In this document: in pieces, positions 27,326 to 36,019 of the stretch | How the letters are laid out: each line of letters starts with the position of its first letter | How positions within the stretch are numbered: the stretch's first letter is position 1 | Assembly (NCBI GenBank): GCA_004791255.1 | Contig: SRUQ01000004.1 | Location: 696,031-760,030 of the forward strand | DNA: 64,000 nt | Direction: 5' to 3' | Source: a bacterium M00.F.Ca.ET.205.01.1.1 | Lineage (GTDB): Bacteria > Pseudomonadota > Alphaproteobacteria > Rhizobiales > Rhizobiaceae | Notes under the pieces: model-generated | Database searches by the model: none | Seen by the model: the letters and a program-made list of their open reading frames with translations, nothing else | Told to the model about the DNA's origin: nothing | Program-made: the position numbers and the translations under genes

Positions 27326-28575
27326 GATGCGCCTCGAACGACATGCCCGATCGCGGCCGAGCGGATGCAGTCCTTCATCTCGGCGAAGGCGACGGTTACG
27401 CCGATATTGCCCGGGGCGTAGTGTGCCCATTTGCCGGAATTGGTCATGACCACGCCGTCGAGCCGCTCCAGAATCGACGTGACATAGGTGCAGGTATCGG
27501 CGACCGGGATCAGGCCGAACGCCTCCATGCCATCAAGCGCGCCCTCCTCCTGTAGCCGCGTCAGTGTCGCGCGTCCCGTATTGACGTAGATCGGAATGCC
27601 CCTGGCCGGCGCTGTCTCGCGCAGCATCGGCAAAAGCCGCATCCATTCCTCATGCGAGAAATGTGGCGTGCCGAGCGACACGGCCGAAAGCAACGCGCCA
27701 TCCTGAACACCGGAAAGCCTGGCCAGCGCATGATCGATATCGGCGCGGGTGACGCGGACCGTTTCTTCCGGGGCGTGACCGTGGAACGCCTCGTCAAGCG
27801 TTCCGGCTTCCGGCGTGATGCCGACCGCATGGAACAGCGCCACGGCGCCGGTCGTTGCCGCCGCCGCGCCCAGCGCCTTCAGCTGATCCTCGTCGCGCGG
27901 TCTCGGCAGGCCTGCAATCACCGGAATACGGTCGCCGCTGGCCTGCCCGATGATCAGCCCGACTCCGACGAACAGGCTGTCGTTCGGCTCTGTCTCGGCG
28001 ATGTCCAGTTCGAACAGGATGCGACCGCGCCGGTTGTCGTATGAATGCAAACCCCAGGCCGGCGCGCGTCCGGTCATGGCGCAGCACAGATCGATGAAAT
28101 CGCCATAGCGGTTGGTGCGCGCGCCGATGACGGAATTGGCAAAGACGATGGCGTTGGATTCGCCCCAAGCGATCTGCTGTCCGAATTCAGGCCGGAAGCG
28201 TGTCTGATAGGGTGCGCAAGTGAAAGTCGCCTGGCAGCCAAGCTCCAGATGCGCCTTCATCAGCCGCCGCGCCGGCGCTTCCTCGGTCGCCGACATCTTC
28301 ACCATGCCCGGATGGATCAGGTCGAACGAACCAACATTCAGCGTCGTCGGCACCTGGACACGCCCGCCGCCCTCGACCAGCCGCTCGACGAAATCCAGAC
28401 CGGCCTTGCCATGGTAAAGGCAGCCGTCGATATGGGCGCCCGAAATGTCGAGCAGACTGCCAGCACCGACCGCGTTGGAAAACGCGACCAGGATTTTCAT
28501 CGCGGCAACCGCGGATAGCCCCTGCTCACCGTCGAGCATGGATCGGTCGCGTGCACTCAGTTCCAGCGTCATCAT
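27322..28575 (-). CDS. Aconitase X catalytic subunit (DUF521), probable cis-3-hydroxy-L-proline dehydratase
   Basis: A 417-residue DUF521 protein. Conserved stretches include ISGAHIDGCLYHG, GMVKMSATEEAPA, CAPYQTRFRPEFGQQIAWGESNAIVFANSVIGARTNRYGD (given as a region near residues 120-160) and NSGKWAHYAPGN. Cysteines that could hold an iron-sulphur cluster or mononuclear iron are in CAPYQ, LCCAMTGR and ADTCTYV. In bacteria this family dehydrates cis-3-hydroxy-L-proline. The product would be a pyrroline carboxylate, reduced by an ornithine-cyclodeaminase-family enzyme; one such homologue is in the window but 17 kb away. ATG 28575 or 28572. Confidence 0.85.
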   Translation of the reverse strand: MMTLELSARDRSMLDGEQGLSAVAAMKILVAFSNAVGAGSLLDISGAHIDGCLYHGKAGLDFVERLVEGGGRVQVPTTLNVGSFDLIHPGMVKMSATEEAPARRLMKAHLELGCQATFTCAPYQTRFRPEFGQQIAWGESNAIVFANSVIGARTNRYGDFIDLCCAMTGRAPAWGLHSYDNRRGRILFELDIAETEPNDSLFVGVGLIIGQASGDRIPVIAGLPRPRDEDQLKALGAAAATTGAVALFHAVGITPEAGTLDEAFHGHAPEETVRVTRADIDHALARLSGVQDGALLSAVSLGTPHFSHEEWMRLLPMLRETAPARGIPIYVNTGRATLTRLQEEGALDGMEAFGLIPVADTCTYVTSILERLDGVVMTNSGKWAHYAPGNIGVTVAFAEMKDCIRSAAIGHVVRGAS

Positions 28576-29019
28576 AGCTCCGGACTTGTGTCCGGCTATG
28601 CGTTCCTCATTGTCGACCGTCTGGCAAGAGCCGAAACGAGGATCAGCCCGCCGCCGCTATCAAGACCGTGCTCTCGGTGTTCTTGCCCCTGCCCGAAGGT
28701 CCAGGCAGCGCTTAGAAACTGCATCGGCGAAATCGATATCATCCAGGGCCTTGTGGGCCAAGGACATCCAACGCGCTGTGATAGCGGCCGGTAACGGCAG
28801 AAAAAGCAAAAGCCCGCTCCGGAATTGCCGGGGCGGGCCTTGGAGGAGGATTAAGGGGTGGGACCCTCTCCTCTTGTTTCCACGGGGGTGTGGACCGCAA
28901 TCAACATAGAACGAGTCCCATGGGAAGCCGGATCACAAGCCGGCTTGATTCCATCACAATCCGGTGCGCGTCGGCTTCGATGCTGTCACGAGATTGCAAC
29001 TTCTCGGCATCCGCACCGG
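28576..29019. other. Gene-poor gap with hairpins
   Basis: This 444-bp gap has no convincing protein gene. It contains an intrinsic terminator on the minus strand (28807-28842) and a 7-bp perfect inverted repeat AAGCCGG/CCGGCTT around 28925-28948. A minus-strand stretch of about 100 nt between these could be a short transcript; an 18-codon frame with an ATG lies inside it, but it has no recognisable product. Confidence 0.4.
28807..28842 (-). terminator. Intrinsic terminator, minus strand
   Basis: GCCCGC at 28812-28817 pairs with GCGGGC at 28833-28838, the stem extending inward through CCGG/CCGG. On the minus strand it is followed by TTTTGCTTTTT. It would end a leftward transcript that starts before about 28990, that is, a short unit or an attenuated leader ahead of the aconitase X genes. 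Confidence 0.7.
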
Positions 29020-29184
29020 TCAGATGCGTCCCAGCACAACAAGGACGATGATAATCAACAGCACGAGCCCGAGCCCGCCGCCGCCGTAGTAGCCTGTGCC
29101 GTAGAATGGACCGCCGCCCAGGCCGCTGAAGCCGCCAAGCAGCGCGATGACAAGAATGATGATGAGTATGGTACCAAGGCTCAT
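29020..29184 (-). CDS. DUF3309 family small membrane peptide
   Basis: A 54-residue peptide: an N-terminal hydrophobic helix (LGTILIIILVIALLGG), a glycine and tyrosine-rich loop, then a second hydrophobic helix (GLGLVLLIIIVLVVLG). This two-helix pattern and size match DUF3309, common in Rhizobiales. The real start is ATG 29184; the longer open frame upstream is not conserved-looking. Function unknown; membrane location is clear. Confidence 0.85.
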   Translation of the reverse strand: MSLGTILIIILVIALLGGFSGLGGGPFYGTGYYGGGGLGLVLLIIIVLVVLGRI

Positions 29185-29414
29185 GGCTTCCCGCTCCCGA
29201 TTAAGCGCTTGCGCGCATTGCTGACCCGCGCCATTCGCGTGTTGCTGGGAATATGAACGCTTGGAACGCCTTGACGTTCCGCTTGTTGCTGAAGCCGGCA
29301 TCGCCTGGCAATGCCGCAGACCGCTTTGGAAGCCAGGCAACCCGATACGCACGGGCGTGCGCTGTCAGCCAATCCAAAACCAAGTCGGACCGGCTAGGCC
29401 TGCTTCGTCCGCCC

Positions 29415-30110
29415 TCAGAACACCCTGGGCAACAGCCTGTAGCGCACGCGCTCCGTATAAGCCCGATACTCCGACTCGGCGGCCAACAGCGCTTCCTCGC
29501 GCAAGATGCGATAAAGCTGCAGGTAGGTGATCACGGCGTAAACAAAGAGGTTGTGGAAGGAAAAAGCCGACAGCAGGTAGAGTACATGGCCGGCAAGATA
29601 TCCGGCATAGATCGGATGCCGAACCACCCGGTACGCGCCGCCCGTCATCACTCCACGGTTTCCGGGCAGGATGGCAAAGGAACGGCCGAGGGATATCTTC
29701 CCCCAGATGACAAACATCAGCGCCAGGAACTGCAGCGGCGCAGCGATAGGAAGCGGGATAAGCGCCACGCCCGGTTGGAGGCTGACCAAGGCAACGCCGA
29801 AACTGGCGGTCACGGAAACGATGACTGTCAGCGGATTCCAGTCACGCGTTGCCGGGCGCCGTGACAACAGCAGCCATGTGAAAGTGAGTATCTCGGAAAT
29901 CGCCACCAGCGCGGCATTGAGCCGGGTCGGATCCTCCACGACCTGATAGACACCGCGATAGACGAACAGCCCAGCGCAGGCCAGGGCACAGAGGCGAAAG
30001 AAGCCCTCGCGCAGGTCGGCCAGCATTTCATGCTTTCGCGCGGCGGAGAAAAATCCGCCCTCACTGGTGCGCGAAAACGCTTCACTTTTCGGCGTGAGCA
30101 AGGCCAACAT
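29415..30110 (-). CDS. Isoprenylcysteine/phospholipid methyltransferase-type membrane protein
   Basis: A protein of about 231 residues with five or so hydrophobic segments and the ICMT/PEMT C-terminal signature: YRVVRHPIYAGYLAGH for SAM binding and REEALLAAESEYRAYTERV before the end. The family methylates lipids or carboxyl groups at the membrane. I prefer ATG 30110, preceded by GAGGGG, over ATG 30149 and the longer open frame to 30212. It stands alone between the DUF3309 gene and a divergent hypothetical gene. Confidence 0.75.
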   Translation of the reverse strand: MLALLTPKSEAFSRTSEGGFFSAARKHEMLADLREGFFRLCALACAGLFVYRGVYQVVEDPTRLNAALVAISEILTFTWLLLSRRPATRDWNPLTVIVSVTASFGVALVSLQPGVALIPLPIAAPLQFLALMFVIWGKISLGRSFAILPGNRGVMTGGAYRVVRHPIYAGYLAGHVLYLLSAFSFHNLFVYAVITYLQLYRILREEALLAAESEYRAYTERVRYRLLPRVF

Positions 30111-30575
30111 CCCCGTGATCCCCTCGAAGTGACCTTTGCATGCAACCATTGCCGGGCGGTTAACCGGCGAGGTCGGATTGGCAGCAAGTCGATTTGCCTT
30201 CAGGCATTGCAATCAGGTTTGGATATTCCCCGAGCGGCTTTGCAATTTATGCTTGCATTTTGGAACAAATAAAGAACAATGGAGGGATCACCGCCAAGGC
30301 GGACCAAGGGTTTTCGGACCAGCATATGACGCGCTGGAAGGATGCGGCCGACCGCAGCCGCGATTGGATTTCGTGCGCTGACGAAGGTCGCGCCGGCTGG
30401 TTGTCCTTGGCAGGACTTGGCGTGATCCGGACAAGCAGGGTGGCCTGGAGCAAATACCAGGAAAAGTGTGAAACGGTTTTTCGTCCGGAATTGCATGAAA
30501 ACAAAGAGATAGAGCGGTTCGGCGGTTCGAAGAACAGTCAGCCGCTCTCGACAGGTTATTCGGGAGGATCGGCGA
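30111..30575. other. Intergenic region without recognisable gene
   Basis: About 465 bp between two divergent genes. Open frames on both strands here are short, lack ribosome sites and do not resemble known proteins. The stretch 30210-30290 is AT-rich and probably holds the divergent promoters; I see no strong palindrome. Confidence 0.5.
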
Positions 30576-31352
30576 ATGTCGCGTTGGAAAGGTCTGGGCG
30601 TGGCGGCGATCGCCGCTTTGTCTTTCGTTGCGGTAAAGCTATTGCCCTGGGCGTTCGGCTTTGCCGGCGGCAAATATCTCTATCAGACCGTGGCTGGTTC
30701 GCCCGATCCGCAGACGCTGACCGCAGCTCAGGTGAGCGAGCAGATTCAGAGTCAGGGGAGCCAGATCTTCAAGGCAATAAAGCAGGAGTTTCCAGACGAC
30801 TATGACGCCGTCGTGGAAAAGATCACGGCCGTGGCGAGACTCGGAAACGTCGAGCAGGTGCGCAACACGAGCAAGTTGGCTGTCGCCGGTCTCAGGCAGA
30901 AATACGCATCCCTCTTGTCCTCGGCTCCGGACAGCAAAGCCGCCGAGGCGCTGGCTGCACAACTGGCTATGCTCAACCATGTCATGGCGCGGGAAACCGC
31001 TGCCACCTGCAACAACTACCTTCGCCAAGGGCCGGGCGCGCTCAGCGCGACCCAGGTTTTCCTGACCGACATGGACAAGATCGGCGCCACCCTGTTCCAC
31101 GCCTTCGGCGCAGCGAGAAATGGTGGTCTGCCGGCGGCTGCCGCGAACGATGAAGACTGGTCGCTGCTGGCCGACGCTTTCACGAACGCCGGCGGTACTG
31201 CGGCCGAGATGAATGCAATCGCAAATATCACCCCGGAATTCGAAGGCCTCTGCCCCGCCGTGGCGAAACTCTATACAGCCGCCCTGTCGCTGCAAGGTGA
31301 ACCCGGGCGGCACATCAAAACCACCCTGCTCTATGAGATCGCCCGAAACTAA
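30576..31352 (+). CDS. Hypothetical protein with N-terminal membrane anchor or signal
   Basis: A 258-residue protein with a GGGAGG site 8 bp before ATG. Residues 5-30 are hydrophobic (WKGLGVAAIAALSFVAVKLL) and would anchor or export it. The remainder is helical and alanine-rich, with two cysteines (TCNNYL, GLCPAV) that could pair outside the cytoplasm. I do not recognise a family. It is followed by an IS remnant and has no operon partner. Confidence 0.65.
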   Translation: MSRWKGLGVAAIAALSFVAVKLLPWAFGFAGGKYLYQTVAGSPDPQTLTAAQVSEQIQSQGSQIFKAIKQEFPDDYDAVVEKITAVARLGNVEQVRNTSKLAVAGLRQKYASLLSSAPDSKAAEALAAQLAMLNHVMARETAATCNNYLRQGPGALSATQVFLTDMDKIGATLFHAFGAARNGGLPAAAANDEDWSLLADAFTNAGGTAAEMNAIANITPEFEGLCPAVAKLYTAALSLQGEPGRHIKTTLLYEIARN

Positions 31353-31437
31353 TGCATGTGACCCAAAGTGACCGCGGCTTGGAGTGCGCCTTTGGGGTGG
31401 ACACTGATCAGGCTGCCGATTTGCCAGTGTGCCGGAT

Positions 31438-31562
31438 CTATTGATCCTCCAACTGCTGCGGGCTGAGATATCCCAGCGCCGAATGGAGCCTTCGCTTGTT
31501 GTAGACCTTGTGATGAAGTGGGGAAGGTGCCCTGCAACGTCCTCGAAGGTTTCGAGCGGCAT
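31438..31562 (-). pseudogene. 3' remnant of an IS3-family transposase (OrfB)
   Basis: The minus strand ends in YNKRRLHSALGYLSPQQLED and a stop at 31438-31440, the typical C-terminus of IS3-family OrfB integrases. Just upstream, in another frame, is ETFEDVAGHLPHFI, which normally precedes it directly. So one base is missing between TTCATC and ACAAGGTC near 31512 and only about 40 codons remain. No terminal repeat could be found. It is a dead scrap between the hypothetical gene and msrA. Confidence 0.8.
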
Positions 31563-31605
31563 CGCAGGCCAAGAAGCAAATAGGCGGGCCACAATCATAG
31601 AAGAA

Positions 31606-31630
31606 GCCGCGGAGCACATTGCTCCGCGGC
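31606..31630 (-). terminator. Intrinsic terminator downstream of msrA
   Basis: GCCGCGGAGC at 31606-31615 and GCTCCGCGGC at 31621-31630 form a perfect 10-bp stem with a 5-nt loop. On the minus strand it is followed by TTCTTCTATG. It lies about 125 bp after the msrA stop and is the likely end of that transcript. Confidence 0.75.
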
Positions 31631-31754
31631 CTGTCTGGATCACCGTTGGCCTGTCTTATGGCTGTCCGGTGATACTTTGTTCGAACAGCCGCATTTCAGG
31701 CGCCGGGATTAAGCCGACGCCTTCCGTGAGCATGACGCACCGCCCCTGCAACCG

Positions 31755-32273
31755 CTACGAAACCGCCCTCTCGCGAACAGGCAGCTTCCAGTCCGGCCTG
31801 ACGAAATGGCAGGTATAGCCGTTGGGGTATCTTTCCAGGTAATCCTGATGCTCGGGCTCGGCCTCCCAGAACGCGCCGGCCGGCGCCACCTCGGTGACGA
31901 CCTTGCCGGGCCACAGGCCCGAGGCGTCGACATCGGCGATGGTGTCTTCGGCGACGCGCCTCTGCTCGTCACTGGTGTAGTAAATTGCCGAACGATAGCT
32001 CATGCCGACATCGTTGCCCTGACGGTTTCGTGTCGTCGGGTCATGTATCTGGAAGAAGAATTCCAGTATCTGGCGATAGCTGATCCGGTTCGGGTCGAAA
32101 TTGACCTCGATCGCTTCGGCATGGGTGCCGTGGTTGCGGTAGGTGGCATTGGGTACGTCGCCGCCGCTGTACCCGACACGCGTAGAGAGGACGCCCGGAA
32201 AGCGTCGGACCAGATCCTGCATGCCCCAGAAGCAGCCGCCGGCAAGCACTGCGCGTTCGCTCGAAGTCGCCAT
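31755..32273 (-). CDS. msrA: Peptide methionine-(S)-S-oxide reductase
   Basis: A 172-residue protein with the MsrA catalytic motif GGCFWGMQ near residue 12; the Cys attacks the sulfoxide. Other conserved stretches are [25 protein letters not shown] and [16 protein letters not shown]. It repairs oxidised methionine in cytoplasmic proteins. Start ATG 32273 has AGGAG 8 bp upstream; the longer open frame is rejected. Length is normal. No msrB is seen next to it. Confidence 0.95.
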   Translation of the reverse strand: MATSSERAVLAGGCFWGMQDLVRRFPGVLSTRVGYSGGDVPNATYRNHGTHAEAIEVNFDPNRISYRQILEFFFQIHDPTTRNRQGNDVGMSYRSAIYYTSDEQRRVAEDTIADVDASGLWPGKVVTEVAPAGAFWEAEPEHQDYLERYPNGYTCHFVRPDWKLPVRERAVS

Positions 32274-32417
32274 ATCAGGTCTCCTTTTGATTTCCCCATA
32301 AATGGGCATTGTCGCCCGTTTCGTCCAGACGAGGCGCATGGAGCCGGAAATTTGGTGGCCGCCGCCATGCACGAACCGATAGCTGGCCCCTGGGCGAAAG
32401 CGATACAAGGCGCTGCT

Positions 32418-33986
32418 CTAGCCTGGCGGGGGCGATGTCCGGCTGTCATCCGCGATCGGCAGATTTTGCCTGCCGGGTGGAATGACGGCAAAGCTGACCG
32501 CCACCGGCGGCGCCTTGAGCGACCAGTTGAAAAGAACGGTTTTCACCGGGATGCCTTCCAGCCATGGCTGCAACTGCGGCGGCACATCGTGGCCGGACCA
32601 CACCATCAGCATGCCATGATCGAGCAAGCGCTGCTTTGTGATCCAGGGGGCAAGCCGCACATCAAGATCGGTGAAGATCGATGGTTTGTCGGAGGCATTG
32701 AGACCTGCCAGCATGGCCAGATTGGTGTCGCCGCCGACGATATCGAGCCGGCCTGGCGCCGCTGTGTGCCAGACCGCTTCGGCCTCGTCCGAGATCGGCC
32801 GCGCCGGCCAGCAGACGGCTTCCATGCGCCCGCGCAGATTGCAGCCTGTCCAACGGCCGCCCGCGTAAAGGCTGGATACGCCGACGATGAATGCGAATGC
32901 GCAGATCGCCAGTTTTCGCATCTCGATGCCACCGAGCCGGTGGCCGAGAAAGGCCAACGCCACGACGCCGATGAGATTGTACATCGGCGCCCCCCACGCC
33001 TCGCCGGCGCCGGCGAACAGGGAAGCCACCATGATTAGGATCGCCGGTCCAACCCCCATCCACACGAGATAGGCGAGCGTGCCACGGTCAACCGGCCGTT
33101 CCGGCGCGGGCGTGCGCCGCAACAGTCCCGATATCGCCAGCACCGCGAAAAAGGCGGAAAGCCCGGCCATCTGGACGCCGATATAGTAGAAGCGCGATCG
33201 GTGGGCCATCACCCAGGCATCGCGGCCGGTGAAATAGGTGAACGGCAGGAAATCGATGCGGTACAGTTCGACAGCCAAGGGCATGGCGACGACTATGAAA
33301 ACGGCAAGTCCGAGCCATGGCCAGGGCGCCGCCAGCCGGCTGCGCGCCCGCGCGTCGGACAACAGCCAGAGGGCGCCGAACACCAGCAGCAGGCCGGTGG
33401 AGAATTTGGCGTAGAGCCCGACGCCCGATACCAGGCCGAGCGCAAGCCACCAGCCCGGTCCGCCGCCACGGCCGGCGCGCCAAAGCAGCCAGCAGATGGC
33501 TGCCCAGAACGGCATCTGGGCATAGTCGTGATTGAATTGCGGCGTCGGCCAGCCGAAGAAATAGATGGACGGCATCAGCAGGACGGCGGCCAGTGCGCGG
33601 GTTTGCCCGAGCATGTCGCGGGCCAGCAGGTAGACCAGGACGAAGGTGGTCGAGACCGTCAGTTGCGCCACGAAATACTGCGGCCAGCGGAACGACCCGC
33701 TCAGCAGATGGCTGGTCTCAAGCAGCCAGCCCGGCAGTTGCGGATGCTTGTAGGTCAAAAGCACCCATTCACGGCCCCACATGAAGCCCTCGACGACATC
33801 TCCGGGCGGCGCGGCATTGATGAGGGCCGGCGCCAGCGTCCAGCAGACGATCTGCGCCAGGCACAAAAGCCCCAGCAAATGCCAGGGATGACGAATCAGG
33901 CCCGCCCACACCGATGGCGAGCCCCTGGCCGTTACAGACAGGTCCGCCGGCATCCAACGATCCATGGATTCATCGATTCCCGCCAT
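32418..33986 (-). CDS. Membrane glycosyltransferase, GT39/ArnT-like
   Basis: A 522-residue protein with many transmembrane segments. The first luminal loop has the acidic pair expected for GT39/GT83 enzymes near GDVVEGFMWGREW, followed by YKHPQLPGWLLE and FGWPTPQFNHDYAQMPFW. Such proteins transfer sugars from polyprenyl-phosphate carriers to lipids or proteins on the periplasmic face. The C-terminal 140 residues form a soluble domain. It is not linked to other envelope genes here. The acceptor is unknown. Confidence 0.8.
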   Translation of the reverse strand: MAGIDESMDRWMPADLSVTARGSPSVWAGLIRHPWHLLGLLCLAQIVCWTLAPALINAAPPGDVVEGFMWGREWVLLTYKHPQLPGWLLETSHLLSGSFRWPQYFVAQLTVSTTFVLVYLLARDMLGQTRALAAVLLMPSIYFFGWPTPQFNHDYAQMPFWAAICWLLWRAGRGGGPGWWLALGLVSGVGLYAKFSTGLLLVFGALWLLSDARARSRLAAPWPWLGLAVFIVVAMPLAVELYRIDFLPFTYFTGRDAWVMAHRSRFYYIGVQMAGLSAFFAVLAISGLLRRTPAPERPVDRGTLAYLVWMGVGPAILIMVASLFAGAGEAWGAPMYNLIGVVALAFLGHRLGGIEMRKLAICAFAFIVGVSSLYAGGRWTGCNLRGRMEAVCWPARPISDEAEAVWHTAAPGRLDIVGGDTNLAMLAGLNASDKPSIFTDLDVRLAPWITKQRLLDHGMLMVWSGHDVPPQLQPWLEGIPVKTVLFNWSLKAPPVAVSFAVIPPGRQNLPIADDSRTSPPPG

Positions 33987-34163
33987 GCGGCGCTTAAATC
34001 ACATCGTCCGGTTTCCGGACAGCCCCAACCCCCGAAGCTTACAAAAAGTATGCTTACGCCGCCATTACAAGACCAAGATTGAGCCGGAATTTCGGCATCC
34101 CCTATCCCCCCTCCCAGGCGGAACAGTCGCCAATCAAGCCCTGCCTGATATCCCGGATTTCAG

Positions 34164-34871
34164 ATGCGTCATCAGCATGCCGTCATTCACCACCGCGCGC
34201 TCGACTTCTGGCTGGCGCGGGGAGCGGTACTCGTCATCGTCTGCCTGCAGCTTCTGGTCATCAACAATCTGTCCTTCGGTCCGCGCTGGCTGGCGCCGGC
34301 GCTGGAAACAGCCTTGCTTGTGCCGCTGTCCGTCGCGACAGCCTGGACGCAGGTCGCCAGCCAGAAAGCGGTCGAGGAAGAACACTGGTATCTGGTCGGC
34401 CGGTTTCGTGTCCTGATCCGCAGGACCGCCCTGGTGATGACCGGCGTCGTCAGCAACATGAATTGCGGCTCGCTGGTGTTCCTGGTGCGCGCCCTGCTGG
34501 GCGGCCATGCCGGCAACAGCGGTGAGACACTGCTGGTCGATGCGCTCAACATCTGGGTCACCAACGTCATCGTCTTCGCGCTCTGGTTCTGGAGCACCGA
34601 CCGCGGGGGGCCGCCGACCTGCGGTCTCGTCAAACGCGCGCACGCCGATTTCCTGTTTCCGCAAATGACCTTGAACGATCGGGAAATCCGCGACTGGCTG
34701 CCCGGCTTCGTCGATTATTTCTTCCTCGCCTTCACCAATGCGACGGCGTTTTCACCGACCGACACCTTGCCGCTCTCCAGCCGCGCGAAGCTTTTGATGA
34801 TGGCGGAGGCGATGATCTCGCTGCTGACGATCGCACTGGTCGCGGCCCGCGCCGTCAACATCCTGGCCTGA
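34164..34871 (+). CDS. Membrane protein resembling a two-helix potassium channel, filter not conserved
   Basis: A 235-residue protein with about six hydrophobic segments. The C-terminal part (DYFFLAFTNATAFSPTDTLPLSSRAKLLMMAEAMISL, about residues 180-217) has the layout of the ion_trans_2 pore: a pore helix, a loop where TVGYGD is expected, then a second helix. Here the loop reads ATAFSPTD, so potassium selectivity is doubtful. It stands alone, between the glycosyltransferase and the putative RiPP gene. The channel link is inference from layout. Confidence 0.6.
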   Translation: MRHQHAVIHHRALDFWLARGAVLVIVCLQLLVINNLSFGPRWLAPALETALLVPLSVATAWTQVASQKAVEEEHWYLVGRFRVLIRRTALVMTGVVSNMNCGSLVFLVRALLGGHAGNSGETLLVDALNIWVTNVIVFALWFWSTDRGGPPTCGLVKRAHADFLFPQMTLNDREIRDWLPGFVDYFFLAFTNATAFSPTDTLPLSSRAKLLMMAEAMISLLTIALVAARAVNILA

Positions 34872-35029
34872 GGGCAGCTCCAATTCTGCCTCCACAATTG
34901 CACCTTCGGGCAGTGGCCTGGCTGCTATAGCCATTTCGGGAAGAGAGCGCAGCGGTTAGCGCGGCAAAGGTGGGTGGAAACCCTTGCGGGCGGCCCTCGG
35001 GCGCACGCGCAGCGACCAGTCGGGAACGA

Positions 35030-35070
35030 CAAATGCAAAAAAGCCCGTCCCGGCGCGAGCCGAGACGGGC
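35030..35070 (-). terminator. Intrinsic terminator of the putative RiPP gene
   Basis: GCCCGTC at 35043-35049 pairs with GACGGGC at 35064-35070, with CGGC/GCCG extending the stem around GCGA. On the minus strand the hairpin is followed by TTTTTTGCATTT. It starts 20 bp after the stop of the 31-codon gene, which strongly supports that this small frame is a real transcript. Confidence 0.85.
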
Positions 35071-35089
35071 GTTTGGCGGTCGTAGCCGG

Positions 35090-35185
35090 TCAGGTGGGAG
35101 GCTTGGAACTCACAACCTGGGCGACGACGGTGGACAGGCGCTGGCGCTTGACCAGTGTCGGCTTCTCGTAGGTCTTCATTTTCAT
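35090..35185 (-). CDS. Putative RiPP precursor peptide, 31 residues
   Basis: A 31-codon gene: ATG 35185 is preceded by AAGGA and AGGGG, and a strong terminator follows the stop. The peptide begins MKMKTYEKPTLVKRQRL and ends VVSSKPPT. The YxxPxL motif (YEKPTL) is the leader signature recognised by RiPP precursor-binding proteins, as in lasso peptides. No glycine-rich core or modification genes are visible nearby, so the maturation enzymes must be elsewhere or the peptide has another role. Small Rhizobiales peptides of this type occur as stand-alone genes. Confidence 0.65.
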   Translation of the reverse strand: MKMKTYEKPTLVKRQRLSTVVAQVVSSKPPT

Positions 35186-35400
35186 CCCCTGCTTTCCTTA
35201 GCGGCAAGGTGCCTTGGGCTGCTTGCCATTGTCAACCTCCTGAAGAAGGGAGGCACCGTCGGGCAGTCAACAGCGGCCGCGGGGTTGATTGCGAAACCTG
35301 TTGTCTGCGCGAAGCACCACAAAAGAAGGCGCGGGCAGTGTGCCTATCTGCGGCTGCCGCAGCCGGTGATAATCCCCGCCGACCGGATGCCGAGATTGGG

Positions 35401-35727
35401 CTACTCGTCTGTCCGTGGCTTGAAGCGTTGCACGATTATCTCGAACAGAATATCCGAGATCCACATCGCGCTCATGCCGATCAGGAATGCGGCAGCCAGC
35501 GTCGTTGTGTCCTCTGCCGGGTCAGGCATGGGAATGCCGGATGCCTTGAAGTAGCTAACCACCGGCAGCGTCAGATAGGCGGCCGCCAGCGCGCCGCAGA
35601 TCGGCGACGCCACCATCTCGCGCAGCTTGTAGCGATGGCGCGACAAGGCGCGCAGGACGCCGCCGGACAGGCCGGCGACGACCACAGGCGCCTTGATGCC
35701 GAGCAGGTCGAATAGGTCGTGCATCAT
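35401..35727 (-). CDS. Phage holin-like membrane protein (three helices)
   Basis: A 108-residue protein with three hydrophobic stretches (APVVVAGLSGGVLRAL, ASPICGALAAAYLTLPVVSYF, TTLAAAFLIGMSAMWISDILF) and a charged C-terminus. Layout and position at the end of the lysis cassette fit a LydA-type phage holin that lets endolysin cross the inner membrane. Its start overlaps the stop of the small upstream frame. It is the last prophage gene on the left side that I can support. Confidence 0.7.
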   Translation of the reverse strand: MMHDLFDLLGIKAPVVVAGLSGGVLRALSRHRYKLREMVASPICGALAAAYLTLPVVSYFKASGIPMPDPAEDTTTLAAAFLIGMSAMWISDILFEIIVQRFKPRTDE

Positions 35728-35828
35728 GTCATTGCCCTCGCAAAGAGGAAGCCGAAGACCGAGCGGCGCCGAATGAGCAACCCGCCAGCCAGCATGACTG
35801 GGTCCAGTGGCAGCGCGACATCAGTCAT
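35724..35828 (-). CDS. Possible small phage protein (34 residues)
   Basis: A 34-codon frame from ATG 35828 to a stop that overlaps the holin-like start by 4 bp; its own start overlaps the Rz1-like stop. The overlap pattern suits a compact lysis cassette. The peptide is short and basic with a hydrophobic middle (LPLDPVMLAGGLLIRRRSVF). No family recognised; it could also be an untranslated overlap. Confidence 0.4.
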   Translation of the reverse strand: MTDVALPLDPVMLAGGLLIRRRSVFGFLFARAMT

Positions 35829-36019
35829 GGCTTCCACCCGCACAGCCTTTCGCCCTTGCGGTTGTGGGCCAGCAGTGCCCTGACCTCGGCGTCCGATAGC
35901 GCGTCGACCGAAGCAGCCGACAGGCGCAACGGGCTGGACACGGCGCAGAATCCGCCCCTGGCGGTGGTGCAGCCGGCGGCCACGGCCAGCATGACAGCCA
36001 GCATCAATCCCTTGACCAT
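35825..36019 (-). CDS. Rz1-like outer-membrane spanin lipoprotein
   Basis: A 64-residue protein with a lipoprotein signal: a hydrophobic leader ending LAVAAGC (Cys at residue 17). The rest is short, with SAASVDALSDAEVRALLAHNRKGERLCGW typical of Rz1-like proteins of alphaproteobacterial phages. It would sit in the outer membrane and pair with the Rz-like protein. Its start lies inside the Rz-like gene in another frame, the usual Rz/Rz1 arrangement. Confidence 0.8.
   Translation of the reverse strand: MVKGLMLAVMLAVAAGCTTARGGFCAVSSPLRLSAASVDALSDAEVRALLAHNRKGERLCGWKP

Noticed and set aside
34956..35207. 83-codon minus-strand frame over the small peptide gene
   Set aside because: It is in another phase than the 31-codon gene, crosses the terminator and has no ribosome site.
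34872..35400. tRNA gene or attachment site at the left prophage border
   Set aside because: I found no tRNA fold and no obvious direct repeat here; the integrase and the other border are outside the window, so no site can be proposed.
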